In this document: in pieces, positions 6,282 to 12,867 of the stretch
How positions within the stretch are numbered: the first letter of the stretch is position 1
How the letters are laid out: the number at the start of each line of letters is the position of its first letter
Assembly: GCA_024196135.1 (NCBI GenBank)
Contig: JAMQCK010001030.1
Span: forward strand, 1-12,867
Reading direction: 5' to 3'
Source of the DNA: Pleurotus ostreatus/Saccharomyces cerevisiae fusant
Taxonomy: Eukaryota > Opisthokonta
DNA length: 12,867 nt
Made by a program: the position numbers and the translations under genes
The notes under the pieces: model-generated
Told to the model about the DNA's origin: nothing
The model's database searches: none
The model's input: only the letters and a program-made list of their open reading frames with translations

Positions 6282-9200
6282 TCACAAGACGGGGCGCGCC
6301 GATACGGCGATTGGCCCGCTTCTTGCGTACGGGGCGTTTGCCAGGGAGATCCTCCCATCGCGTAACGCCCTGGATCGCCAAGTAGTCGTCCAAAGCCGTG
6401 AGATCCTGCACGTTGTCGATGGGCTCCTCAGTCGAGTCACCAAGTTCCCATTCGACCATGAACAGGATCTTCTCGCCGTCCCATCGGTGGCCGCTGATGC
6501 GGTCGACGAGGAATTCGGCGTTATTGGGCGCGCCGAAGTCGTAGTGTCGAATAAAGTCCCTAGAGGGGAAAAGGGCATCATTGTTGTCATGGTGAGGCCG
6601 AAGGAGGGAGACGTGAAACACAGGGTGGATTCGCCGGTCACGCAGAGAGTCCGGCAGGTCCACCTCGTAGTTCGACGTCTCCGGGAAGGCACGGAGGACC
6701 TTATAAGGCCCGACAAACTTGGGCAGAAGCTTCGTAGCGCGGCCCTTGGGCAGGTTGAGGTTCTTAGTCGATAAGTACACGAAGGTGCCCTCCTTGATGT
6801 CGGGTTCATCCCGACGGCGCGCATTAGCGTAATGCCGTTGGAAGACCCGAGCTTCAAGGATGGCGTCATGGGCGTCGGCGAGGTTTTGAAGTGCGTTGAG
6901 CGCGAAGTCGCGAAGCCCCTTCGGCGGGTTATCCTGCGTGCGCATCTCGGCGATCATGGACGGCATGTAGCCGTAGTTGAGCTCGAAGGGGGCGAACCCA
7001 GTAGCGCTGGACACGCTAGCATTAATGGCAAACTCGACGAGAGGGATGCGTTGCACCCAGTCACGCTGATCCGGCCGCACGAATGTGCGGAGGATCTGCG
7101 CAATCGAGCGATTAGCCCTCTCGGTCTGCCCGTCCGTCTGGGGGTGGAAGGCCGTTGACATGAGGAGCTTTGCCCCTAGCAGTCGATGGAGCTCCCTCCA
7201 CCAAGCGGACGTGAACTTCGAGTCACGGTCGGAGATGATGGACGATGGAAGCCCGTGTAGACGAACAATATCCCTGAAGTACAACCACGATAGCTCAGTT
7301 GCCCGCGTGTCTGTGCGCACAGGGATCAAGTGAACCATCGAAGTCATTCGGCAAATAACGACCCATAGGTAGTTAAAGCCCTGACTCTCGGGGAATGGGC
7401 CAATGAAGTCCATCCCAACCGAGTCCCACGGCTTCGTCGGTATTGGTAGCGAATGAAGCTTGCCAGCTGGCGCGGTGTAGGATCCCTTTGAAGTGTTGCA
7501 TGGTACGCAGGTATCGCAGAACGCGTGTACGTCCCGATAGATGCCCTTCCACCAATACCATCGGCGGATGTACTCCCCAGTCCGCTGCGGACCAAAATGC
7601 CCAACCGTCTGATGCGCCTGCTCGATGACGAGCTGGCGCAGCGTCTTGTCGGCAAATGGGCCGTTGGGCACGTAGGCGACCCACTCGTGATTGACATTCC
7701 TTACCCAGATGACCCCCGAGCTCACCCTGAAGGCGGTGTGAGCCGCAGGGTGCTCGAGGATCTTCTTGGCGAGGGGGTCAGTCGTATACGCCTTCTTGAC
7801 AGTGTTGAAGAACTCGGAATAGGACTCGGCGACGCGAGCACGGAGATCTGGCCCGCTGTCTCGCGACTCCGCAATCGTCGGGTCCTCGTTGGCGTCGACC
7901 TGATGATACTCCCCCTCGGGCACCGGCTCAGCCTCGCGACGAAGCTGCTCAGCTTCCTCGTCCCGAGGCTCGACCCGTTCCCGCGTGGCGTGCAGATGTA
8001 TGGCGGCCAGCAGTTCCTCGACTCGACCAGGGGGCAGATCGTCGCCAGTCGGGTCAAGACGAATGTCGGCATTGGCAAAATCATAGGGTGGCGTAACGTC
8101 CTCCCACGTATCGTTGAGGTGATAGCGCGAGAGAGCGTCCGCGACCTTGTTTTCGAGGCCGGGTATGTATGAAATGTCAAAGTTGAATCGCGCGAGGTAC
8201 TCCATCCACCGAGTTTGACGCCCTGAGAGTCGACTCTGCGTCTGGAAGAACTCGAGCGCGCGATGGTCGGTGACAATGTGGATCCTATGCCCCATGAGCT
8301 TATCTTCCCACTTGAGTAGTGCCTCGAGGATGGCTAGGGTCTCTTGCTCGAAAGTCCGGTAGTTGCGCTGCGAGGCAGTAAACTTGCGGGACATGAACCC
8401 AGCTGGTCGACATGTCTGCCAGGTGGGTCCTTGTCCATACATAGCGCCTACTCCGGCCGGTGACGCGTCGCAAATGACCCAAATGGGTTCATCCTTGCGC
8501 GCGTCGATCGGCCTGAGGACGGGGGTTTTGGCGCATAGGTGCTTGATGCGCTCGAAGCATCGCTCATGTACGTCGCGCCAGAAGAACGTTTGCCCATTGC
8601 GGACCATCGTGCTGAGTGGCGCGGTGTACAGGGCGACTTCGGGTAGGAATTGCGATAGGTACTGCACGAGGCCGAGGAATCGCTGGACATCGCCAAAATC
8701 CCGCGGTGTTCTCCAGTTGCGAATTGCGGCCATCTTGTCCGCATCGGCATGCAGCCCGTCCTTGTCTATGATGTGTCCTAGGCAGTCGACGCGCTCGGCG
8801 TAGATGTCGACCTTAGATGCCTTCATGTACAGCTGCGCGTCGCGCAGCTTCCTGAAGATGATGCGCAGGTGTTCCTCGTGCTCCTCAATCGAATCGCTGA
8901 ATACAAATATATCGTCGAGATATACATGCACGAATCGACCGATACAGTCGCGGAACACGTGCGTCATCAGCCGCTGGAAGGTTGCTGGCGCGTTGCAGTC
9001 CCCTTGCTGCATGGTCTTGCTGACGTAGGTGCCGAACACCGTGGAAAACGCAGAGTGCACTACGTCCTCCTCGACGATCCGCACCTGCTCATAGGCGTCT
9101 GACAGGTCGATCTTCGAGCGGTACTTCGCTCGGGCTACATCTTGCCGGATTTGATCCTGGTCGGGCAGTGGGGTGACGTCCTTAACGGTATTGTCGTTAC

Positions 9201-10350
9201 GCCGACGGCAGTCGATAACGGTACGCAGTGTACCATCCTTCTTTGACAAGCATAGCATGGGGGCGGCTTGGCGGACGCTCTTAGGCTCCCACCATCCCGC
9301 CCGCATGTATCGGTCTATCTTGTCGAGAAGGGGTGTCTTGAGGGCGTCGGCGCATCGCGGCATGTGATAGCGGTATTCGAGTTCAGGATTGACGAGCGGG
9401 ATGGTGTGGTTGACCTCCCGCCATGGCGGCATGGTCTCCGGCACCCCACTCATCAAATCCCGCTCGCTCTCCATCCATTGCGCGCGTAGTCGGGGAATGT
9501 CGTCCTCCGTATAGTTTGACGCTTGACCTTTACCTTTATCCGCGCGAGGGAAGGCGGTATCTCTGTGAGCGTATAGCTGCTCACTAGGGATAAACGTCAT
9601 GCCTTCGCACGGATCAGGTACAGGCCATGGGTCGGTAAGCAGCTCCGGGGTGAGGTACTTAGTGAAGTCGTCGCATAGTTGTACGAATTCCACTGGTAGC
9701 TCGTCTCGGCGCGCCTGTAGATTCTCGACTAAGGCGTTAGTCGGCGGCTTGTGTGCGCGCACTTGTTCGCGACGAGCGAATTTCCGGGCCTTCTTGCGCA
9801 TAGCATCCCACTTGCTCGGCGGTTCACCAACGCCGGGTTGAGGAGGTCGGGACCTCCACAGCCAGTCGTCGCTGCCCGCCGTCGCGCCTGTCGTTGATGG
9901 AGTAGTGGTGGAAGGCGAGTGTGTATTGTGGTTGTCTTGATATGAGTTCTCCTTTCGTGATCGGCTAGGCGGGTTCGCCTGCTTGCCCGATGCGCGTTCT
10001 TGGATAAATTCCTCGAACGCTTCGTCGGACATGCAGGCCGAGTCCGACTGCCATAATTCAGGTGTTGCATTTATTTGTTGGGGTGTTTCGTCTTCGAATT
10101 CTTCGATGATTGGTGCCTTCCTTGTTTTTGGTGTGTTTTCCGCTCGTTTTTTCGTCTTTCTCGTCGGCTTGGGCTTGCCGCGCTCGAGGAGGTACTCCTC
10201 GTACGCCGCATTGCTCATGCACGCCGAGTCCGTCTCCCATAGCTCTGGCGTCCCGTTCACTTGTTGAGGAGTATTGTCAACAATTTCCTCGATGACGGGC
10301 TTGCGGGCGACGAGTCCTTCGACTCGTATGCCGCAGAGCCTATCATCCAG
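6274..10350 (-). CDS. pol: pol: reverse transcriptase, RNase H, integrase and chromodomain (Gag-Pol readthrough product)
   Basis: The frame is open directly from the gag TGA (10351-10353) to TAG at 6274-6276, 1358 codons, and is the same frame as gag; the first in-frame GTG is at 10260 (numbering below starts there) and no ATG precedes M15. A duplicated module opens the protein (about 1-90). RT: first Asp in KIDLSDAY (D385), YLDD at 447-450. RNase H: D598 in VICDAS, E638/E640, D665 in VTDHR. Integrase: H883-H888-C915-C918 zinc motif, then D951, D1011 and E1047 with the expected 35 residues between the last two; GPY/F motif at 1184-1186. C-terminal chromodomain at about 1249-1294 (FLVDRISGHRW...FMVEWELGD). 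All catalytic residues are present. Protease is not here but in the gag ORF. A full readthrough polyprotein from ATG 12714 would be about 2146 residues. Confidence 0.96.
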   Translation of the reverse strand: MDDRLCGIRVEGLVARKPVIEEIVDNTPQQVNGTPELWETDSACMSNAAYEEYLLERGKPKPTRKTKKRAENTPKTRKAPIIEEFEDETPQQINATPELWQSDSACMSDEAFEEFIQERASGKQANPPSRSRKENSYQDNHNTHSPSTTTPSTTGATAGSDDWLWRSRPPQPGVGEPPSKWDAMRKKARKFARREQVRAHKPPTNALVENLQARRDELPVEFVQLCDDFTKYLTPELLTDPWPVPDPCEGMTFIPSEQLYAHRDTAFPRADKGKGQASNYTEDDIPRLRAQWMESERDLMSGVPETMPPWREVNHTIPLVNPELEYRYHMPRCADALKTPLLDKIDRYMRAGWWEPKSVRQAAPMLCLSKKDGTLRTVIDCRRRNDNTVKDVTPLPDQDQIRQDVARAKYRSKIDLSDAYEQVRIVEEDVVHSAFSTVFGTYVSKTMQQGDCNAPATFQRLMTHVFRDCIGRFVHVYLDDIFVFSDSIEEHEEHLRIIFRKLRDAQLYMKASKVDIYAERVDCLGHIIDKDGLHADADKMAAIRNWRTPRDFGDVQRFLGLVQYLSQFLPEVALYTAPLSTMVRNGQTFFWRDVHERCFERIKHLCAKTPVLRPIDARKDEPIWVICDASPAGVGAMYGQGPTWQTCRPAGFMSRKFTASQRNYRTFEQETLAILEALLKWEDKLMGHRIHIVTDHRALEFFQTQSRLSGRQTRWMEYLARFNFDISYIPGLENKVADALSRYHLNDTWEDVTPPYDFANADIRLDPTGDDLPPGRVEELLAAIHLHATRERVEPRDEEAEQLRREAEPVPEGEYHQVDANEDPTIAESRDSGPDLRARVAESYSEFFNTVKKAYTTDPLAKKILEHPAAHTAFRVSSGVIWVRNVNHEWVAYVPNGPFADKTLRQLVIEQAHQTVGHFGPQRTGEYIRRWYWWKGIYRDVHAFCDTCVPCNTSKGSYTAPAGKLHSLPIPTKPWDSVGMDFIGPFPESQGFNYLWVVICRMTSMVHLIPVRTDTRATELSWLYFRDIVRLHGLPSSIISDRDSKFTSAWWRELHRLLGAKLLMSTAFHPQTDGQTERANRSIAQILRTFVRPDQRDWVQRIPLVEFAINASVSSATGFAPFELNYGYMPSMIAEMRTQDNPPKGLRDFALNALQNLADAHDAILEARVFQRHYANARRRDEPDIKEGTFVYLSTKNLNLPKGRATKLLPKFVGPYKVLRAFPETSNYEVDLPDSLRDRRIHPVFHVSLLRPHHDNNDALFPSRDFIRHYDFGAPNNAEFLVDRISGHRWDGEKILFMVEWELGDSTEEPIDNVQDLTALDDYLAIQGVTRWEDLPGKRPVRKKRANRRIGAPRLVNE
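9994..10305 (-). repeat. Tandemly duplicated protein module at the N-terminus of Pol
   Basis: Two copies of a 42-residue block, coded at 10305-10180 and 10119-9994, share about 26 of 42 residues by hand alignment; the period is 186 nt (62 codons). The conserved core is TPQQxNxTPELW followed by DSACMS and EExxxER. The copies flank a Lys/Arg-rich spacer. The position is immediately after the gag stop, before the RT. No known domain is recognised. Confidence 0.8.
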
Positions 10351-10353
10351 TCA
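10302..10353 (-). promoter_or_regulatory. Putative stop-codon readthrough signal between gag and pol
   Basis: The gag stop is TGA followed by CTG (10353-10348), close to the leaky UGA-CUA context known from viral and cellular readthrough. After a 15-nt spacer comes a stem-loop: outer 5-bp stem (10331-10335 with 10302-10306), a 3x3 internal loop, and a perfect 7-bp inner stem (10321-10327 with 10310-10316) closed by a GAAG tetraloop (minus strand). Gag and pol are in phase with no other stop between them, so readthrough is the simplest way to make Gag-Pol. Confidence 0.65.
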
Positions 10354-12714
10354 TTCCCCGCGCTTCCTCATTGTCGCGCGTCGCACCACGATCTCGCGCT
10401 CCTCCCCCTCGGAAAGAACTGGCAGCTCTTTTCCGCGGTGGAAGATCTTGCGCTGCGCGACGTCTACGACAATACCGTGCGCGTGCATGAACGGGATCCC
10501 CAGTATAGCATCGTAGCGGTCGATGTTTGCCACATCGAAATACCAGGGGGATCGCTCGCCATTCAGCGCCACGGTCGACGTTGTACCGAAGGACACCCTC
10601 GAGCGAGAGCCCGTGGTGCCGAGTTGCAAGTCCACGGGGTTCTTGAGGTGATACACCTTGGTGTCGGTCGCCTTCGAGTATTCTGGAGTGATGCCGTCGA
10701 GGGTGCCGCCAGTGTCGAACAAGGTATACGCCTTCGCGCCGTTGATCTCCACTAGGGAGGCCAGGCCGGCGCGCTGGCGATATGTCCTGCTTGGGCGCTG
10801 GATGGTGCGGCTTCCGATCTTGACAGAGGTCTTCGCGCGTGGACCAGAAATGGGCTCGGATGCGGCACCCAGACGCTCCCCACTATCATCATCGTAAATG
10901 ATGCGGGTAGCGTGAAGGTGCTCGTCGTCCGAGTCCTCATCATAGTACGCGGCCTCTAGGTCAAAAGAGTCCCCTTCAGATGTATAGACATCCGAGGGGG
11001 GCTCCACCCGTTCATCCGCGCGGTCCTCTTCTTGTGGCTCGGCCTCTTGAAGAGGCTCGTCCCGCTGCGCAAACAGCCGTGGTCGATTTGTATTTGTCGT
11101 ATTGTTGGCTGTGGCAGCGCGCTGGCGATCCGGGCAATTGTTGCTGTAATGCCCTTTCTTCCCGCATTCCCAGCACGTCGCCTCGCCCTTACTCTTGCTA
11201 AGATCTTCCCTGGGCTTTCGTTGTTCGCGATCGTCCGTTCGTCGCTCGCGGCGATCGTCAGGGCGGGGTCGACGGTCTCGAGACGATCGCCGGTCGGCTC
11301 GTCTACCTTCTCCCCGGTGGTCCGACGAGTGTCGTGATCGCCGCGGTGAGGGTGCGCGAGCCTCACGGTGGTTCGAGGGTGACGATGTCTTTGGCTTCTC
11401 GGGCTCGCTGGGCTTCGCTCCGAACACGCTTCGCAGCTTCGTATCGTACATCTTGCCGTTGCGTAGTGCGTTTTCGTGGACCTTGGCCTCGCCGTACAAC
11501 TCGTCCAATCGACTGTTCTCCGCGGTGAGTCCATTGCTCAGTATCTTGTCGCGGATGTCAGAGGGGAGACCGCCAAGGAAGCGGTTGCCGACGTTGTACT
11601 CTCCGGGATGCTCGACCATCCTCCGAGCGAGGCGTCGAAGCTTGGTGTACCAGCCATTGACGCCGCGCTTCGGGTTATAGGCGGCAGTCCAGAACTGCGT
11701 TGTAGGCTCTTGAAGTGATGCGTCGTGTACGAACTCGTCGAACAGCTCGTGGATTAACCGCTCGAACGTCCAGGATGTACCGAAGTCATCCTCGACGTTC
11801 TCGCGGAACCACTCTGCCGCGACGCCAGCGAGATGTGATCCGACGAAGATGACGCGCATAGCGTCGTGGTCGTTCGAGTTGAGCTGATGTATACAGAGCC
11901 GCCAAATTATGCCATACAGCCACGCCTCGAACGTCCCGACGCGGTTCTCCCCCGAGTACGGGGTGAGAGGCTGCATCGAGAAGTCCTTGGGCTTCATTCC
12001 TTGAGGTAGCGCCACCCGTGCTCGGAGGCCTTTGCGAATGATCTTGGTATATCGTCTGTGCATGTGCGCACCAGAGGTGTCACCACGCCCCATTGTTCGG
12101 GAATCGTGGTGTTGCCGTCGGTGCGTACGCGCGGGCGTATTCCTCCAATTGCGGGGCTGCATCGACCCGCTACGGTAACGAGGATGCAGGTCGAACGGCG
12201 TGGGCGATCGAGTTCCGCTAGACGAGGTCGAGCGTCTTCTTCTCTTCGAGCGATGACCGCCGGCTCTGCTCCCTCGAGAGTCGCGTCGATCATCACTGGA
12301 GGACGAATGCGGGGAGCTACTTGAAGATTTCGATCGCCTAGGAGGTCGGGGAGGGGGTCTCCCACCTCCACGGTCTCCTGGGCGTCGGTCTCCGTCCGAT
12401 TCGCTTGACGAGGACGATGAGTATGAAGGCGTGTTGTTGCGCCCACGGTGTCCGGTAGCGTGCACGCTCCCTTGGACCTTCTCGCCGAAGTGGGCGCGAA
12501 GCCGTGCTTCGCGTCCACTGCGAGCCATTCCAGGTGTTGTAGTTGAGGAGTACGAGGGTAGCGGGCGATTCGCGGCATCCGTCAAGTGGGGAGGGGGATC
12601 GCGTCCATCGAGATTGTTGGACAATCGTGGCTGACCACTACGGGGTGTCAAGCTCGACCGTCGGCTGCCTATGGTCACCTGTGGAGGTAGCTCTTTTGCA
12701 AAAGACCTTGACAT
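10351..12714 (-). CDS. gag: gag with C-terminal retropepsin protease
   Basis: The first ATG in frame is at 12714, giving 787 aa to TGA at 10351; the frame is open further upstream to the window edge but only via GTG. Numbering from the GTG at 12765: a Ser/Arg-rich disordered N-terminus (about 50-230, with SSSSSSES and SKRRRRS runs); a capsid region of the retrotransposon-gag type (about 255-445, with the hallmark LAGVAAEWF); a mixed-charge Arg/Asp stretch (465-520); a CCHC zinc knuckle at 531-544 (C531, C534, H539, C544; coded at 11175-11134); an acidic linker; and an aspartic protease with active site LFDTGG (D684, coded at 10716-10714) and flap-side ILG motif at 754-756. It packages RNA, forms particles and processes the polyprotein. 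The residue after DTG is Gly rather than the more usual Ala or Ser. The start codon sits in a hairpin loop. Confidence 0.93.
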   Translation of the reverse strand: MSRSFAKELPPQVTIGSRRSSLTPRSGQPRLSNNLDGRDPPPHLTDAANRPLPSYSSTTTPGMARSGREARLRAHFGEKVQGSVHATGHRGRNNTPSYSSSSSSESDGDRRPGDRGGGRPPPRPPRRSKSSSSSPHSSSSDDRRDSRGSRAGGHRSKRRRRSTSSSGTRSPTPFDLHPRYRSGSMQPRNWRNTPARTHRRQHHDSRTMGRGDTSGAHMHRRYTKIIRKGLRARVALPQGMKPKDFSMQPLTPYSGENRVGTFEAWLYGIIWRLCIHQLNSNDHDAMRVIFVGSHLAGVAAEWFRENVEDDFGTSWTFERLIHELFDEFVHDASLQEPTTQFWTAAYNPKRGVNGWYTKLRRLARRMVEHPGEYNVGNRFLGGLPSDIRDKILSNGLTAENSRLDELYGEAKVHENALRNGKMYDTKLRSVFGAKPSEPEKPKTSSPSNHREARAPSPRRSRHSSDHRGEGRRADRRSSRDRRPRPDDRRERRTDDREQRKPREDLSKSKGEATCWECGKKGHYSNNCPDRQRAATANNTTNTNRPRLFAQRDEPLQEAEPQEEDRADERVEPPSDVYTSEGDSFDLEAAYYDEDSDDEHLHATRIIYDDDSGERLGAASEPISGPRAKTSVKIGSRTIQRPSRTYRQRAGLASLVEINGAKAYTLFDTGGTLDGITPEYSKATDTKVYHLKNPVDLQLGTTGSRSRVSFGTTSTVALNGERSPWYFDVANIDRYDAILGIPFMHAHGIVVDVAQRKIFHRGKELPVLSEGEEREIVVRRATMRKRGE

Positions 12715-12736
12715 TTGTCCCAAGGTCTTTTGCAAA
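12695..12736 (-). promoter_or_regulatory. Perfect 16-bp hairpin with the gag start codon in its loop
   Basis: tttgcaaaagaccttg (12695-12710) is the exact reverse complement of caaggtcttttgcaaa (12721-12736); the 10-nt loop (12711-12720) contains the gag ATG (12714-12712). In the sense RNA the AUG would be presented in an apical loop. The outer part of each arm is itself nearly palindromic (cttttgcaaaag at 12693-12704). A role in controlling translation initiation, RNA dimerisation or packaging is inferred only from placement. Confidence 0.75.
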
Positions 12737-12867
12737 TCTCGAGACACGTCTGTCCTCACAGCCACAGGCCCCCGGCACGTCGCCGGCGAGCCTCCGGCCT
12801 GCCACCTTATGCGGTAGGCGACCCCCCGACCTCGCCGGTCGGGGTTACCCGCAGCACGCGTCGCGCG
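12737..12867 (-). other. GC-rich structured 5' leader of the retrotransposon
   Basis: This stretch lies between the gag hairpin and the right edge. It contains no minus-strand ATG, and the gag frame stays open through all of it. Inverted repeats: ccccgacc/ggtcgggg (12824-12831 with 12837-12844, 5-nt loop), and caggcc/ggcctg (12765-12770 with 12796-12801) enclosing ccggc/gccgg (12772-12776 with 1282-86 of the next line, i.e. 12782-12786). No copy of the LTR terminus or a primer binding site is found here, so the leader continues past the window. Confidence 0.5.

Larger units (their letters stand above)
3322..12867 (-). mobile_element. Ty3/Gypsy chromovirus-type LTR retrotransposon, 5' end truncated by the window
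   Basis: Order in the element's direction: leader, gag with CCHC knuckle and retropepsin, pol with RT, RNase H, integrase and chromodomain, a third ORF, polypurine tract, 3' LTR. The order RT-RNase H-integrase, the GPY/F motif and the C-terminal chromodomain identify a chromovirus of the Ty3/Gypsy superfamily. At least 9.5 kb are visible; the 5' LTR and primer binding site are not. No frameshift or nonsense break is seen apart from the single gag TGA, which looks programmed. The additional 870-codon ORF makes it unusually large for a fungal chromovirus. Confidence 0.97.

Noticed and set aside
6103..6774. Plus-strand open frame of 223 codons across the pol/ORF3 junction
   Set aside because: It is antisense to two strongly supported coding regions and is explained by GC-rich codon bias.
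7525..8172. Plus-strand open frame of 215 codons
   Set aside because: Lies antisense to the region of pol between RNase H and integrase; no independent coding signal.
10258..10260. GTG as the start codon of an independent pol gene
   Set aside because: The frame is open back to the gag TGA with the same phase as gag, and there is no ATG nearby; fungal nuclear genes rarely start at GTG. Readthrough fits better.
12763..12765. GTG as the gag start
   Set aside because: The first ATG in frame is at 12714; the upstream open frame has no ATG inside the window.
12737..12867. 5' LTR end or tRNA primer binding site within the right edge
   Set aside because: No match to the LTR terminus TGTAAGGGCGTTGG or to a plausible tRNA 3' end could be found by eye.

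Overview
The window looks like GC-rich nuclear DNA from a filamentous fungus, most likely a basidiomycete (Agaricomycete). The two flanking genes have many short introns (about 37-86 bp) with GTRNGT-type donors, CTRAY-type branch sites and YAG acceptors, and the dominant feature is a Ty3/Gypsy chromovirus-type LTR retrotransposon of fungal character. No bacterial-type operon, tRNA, rRNA or CRISPR array is visible.

Layout: 1-580 is an upstream region with a GA-rich strand; about 581-1709 (+) is a multi-exon host gene of unknown function; 1710-2327 is a convergent intergenic stretch with some exon-like sequence; 2328-3251 (-) is a second, four-exon host gene with a basic nuclear-localisation-like motif. 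From 3322 to the right edge (12867) lies a retrotransposon on the minus strand. Reading in its direction (right to left): a GC-rich structured leader, gag with a retropepsin domain (12714-10351), pol with RT, RNase H, integrase and chromodomain (10350-6274), a third long ORF of 870 codons (6281-3669), a polypurine tract (3546-3536) and a 214-bp LTR (3535-3322) bounded by TGTAAGG/CCTTACA. The 5' LTR and primer binding site are beyond the right edge. All three ORFs are uninterrupted and the catalytic residues are present, so the copy looks young.

How the element seems to work: gag and pol are in the SAME frame, separated by one TGA followed by CTG, with a good stem-loop starting 15 nt downstream. 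This suggests stop-codon readthrough rather than frameshifting. Pol ends in a stop-start overlap (ATGAATAG) with the third ORF, which suggests coupled termination-reinitiation; alternatively a splice acceptor-like site lies just upstream of a strong-context internal ATG. The gag AUG itself sits in the loop of a perfect 16-bp hairpin. One mRNA may therefore carry three translational control points. The third protein occupies the env position but has no membrane segment: it has a small Cys cluster, a coiled coil, an Arg/Asp-rich mixed-charge region and an unrecognised globular region. It is the best candidate here for something undescribed.

The element has inserted 70 bp upstream of the ATG chosen for the second host gene, and the host frame stays open up to and into the LTR. 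The insertion may therefore have split that gene or replaced its promoter. All exon structures are hand-derived and unverified.
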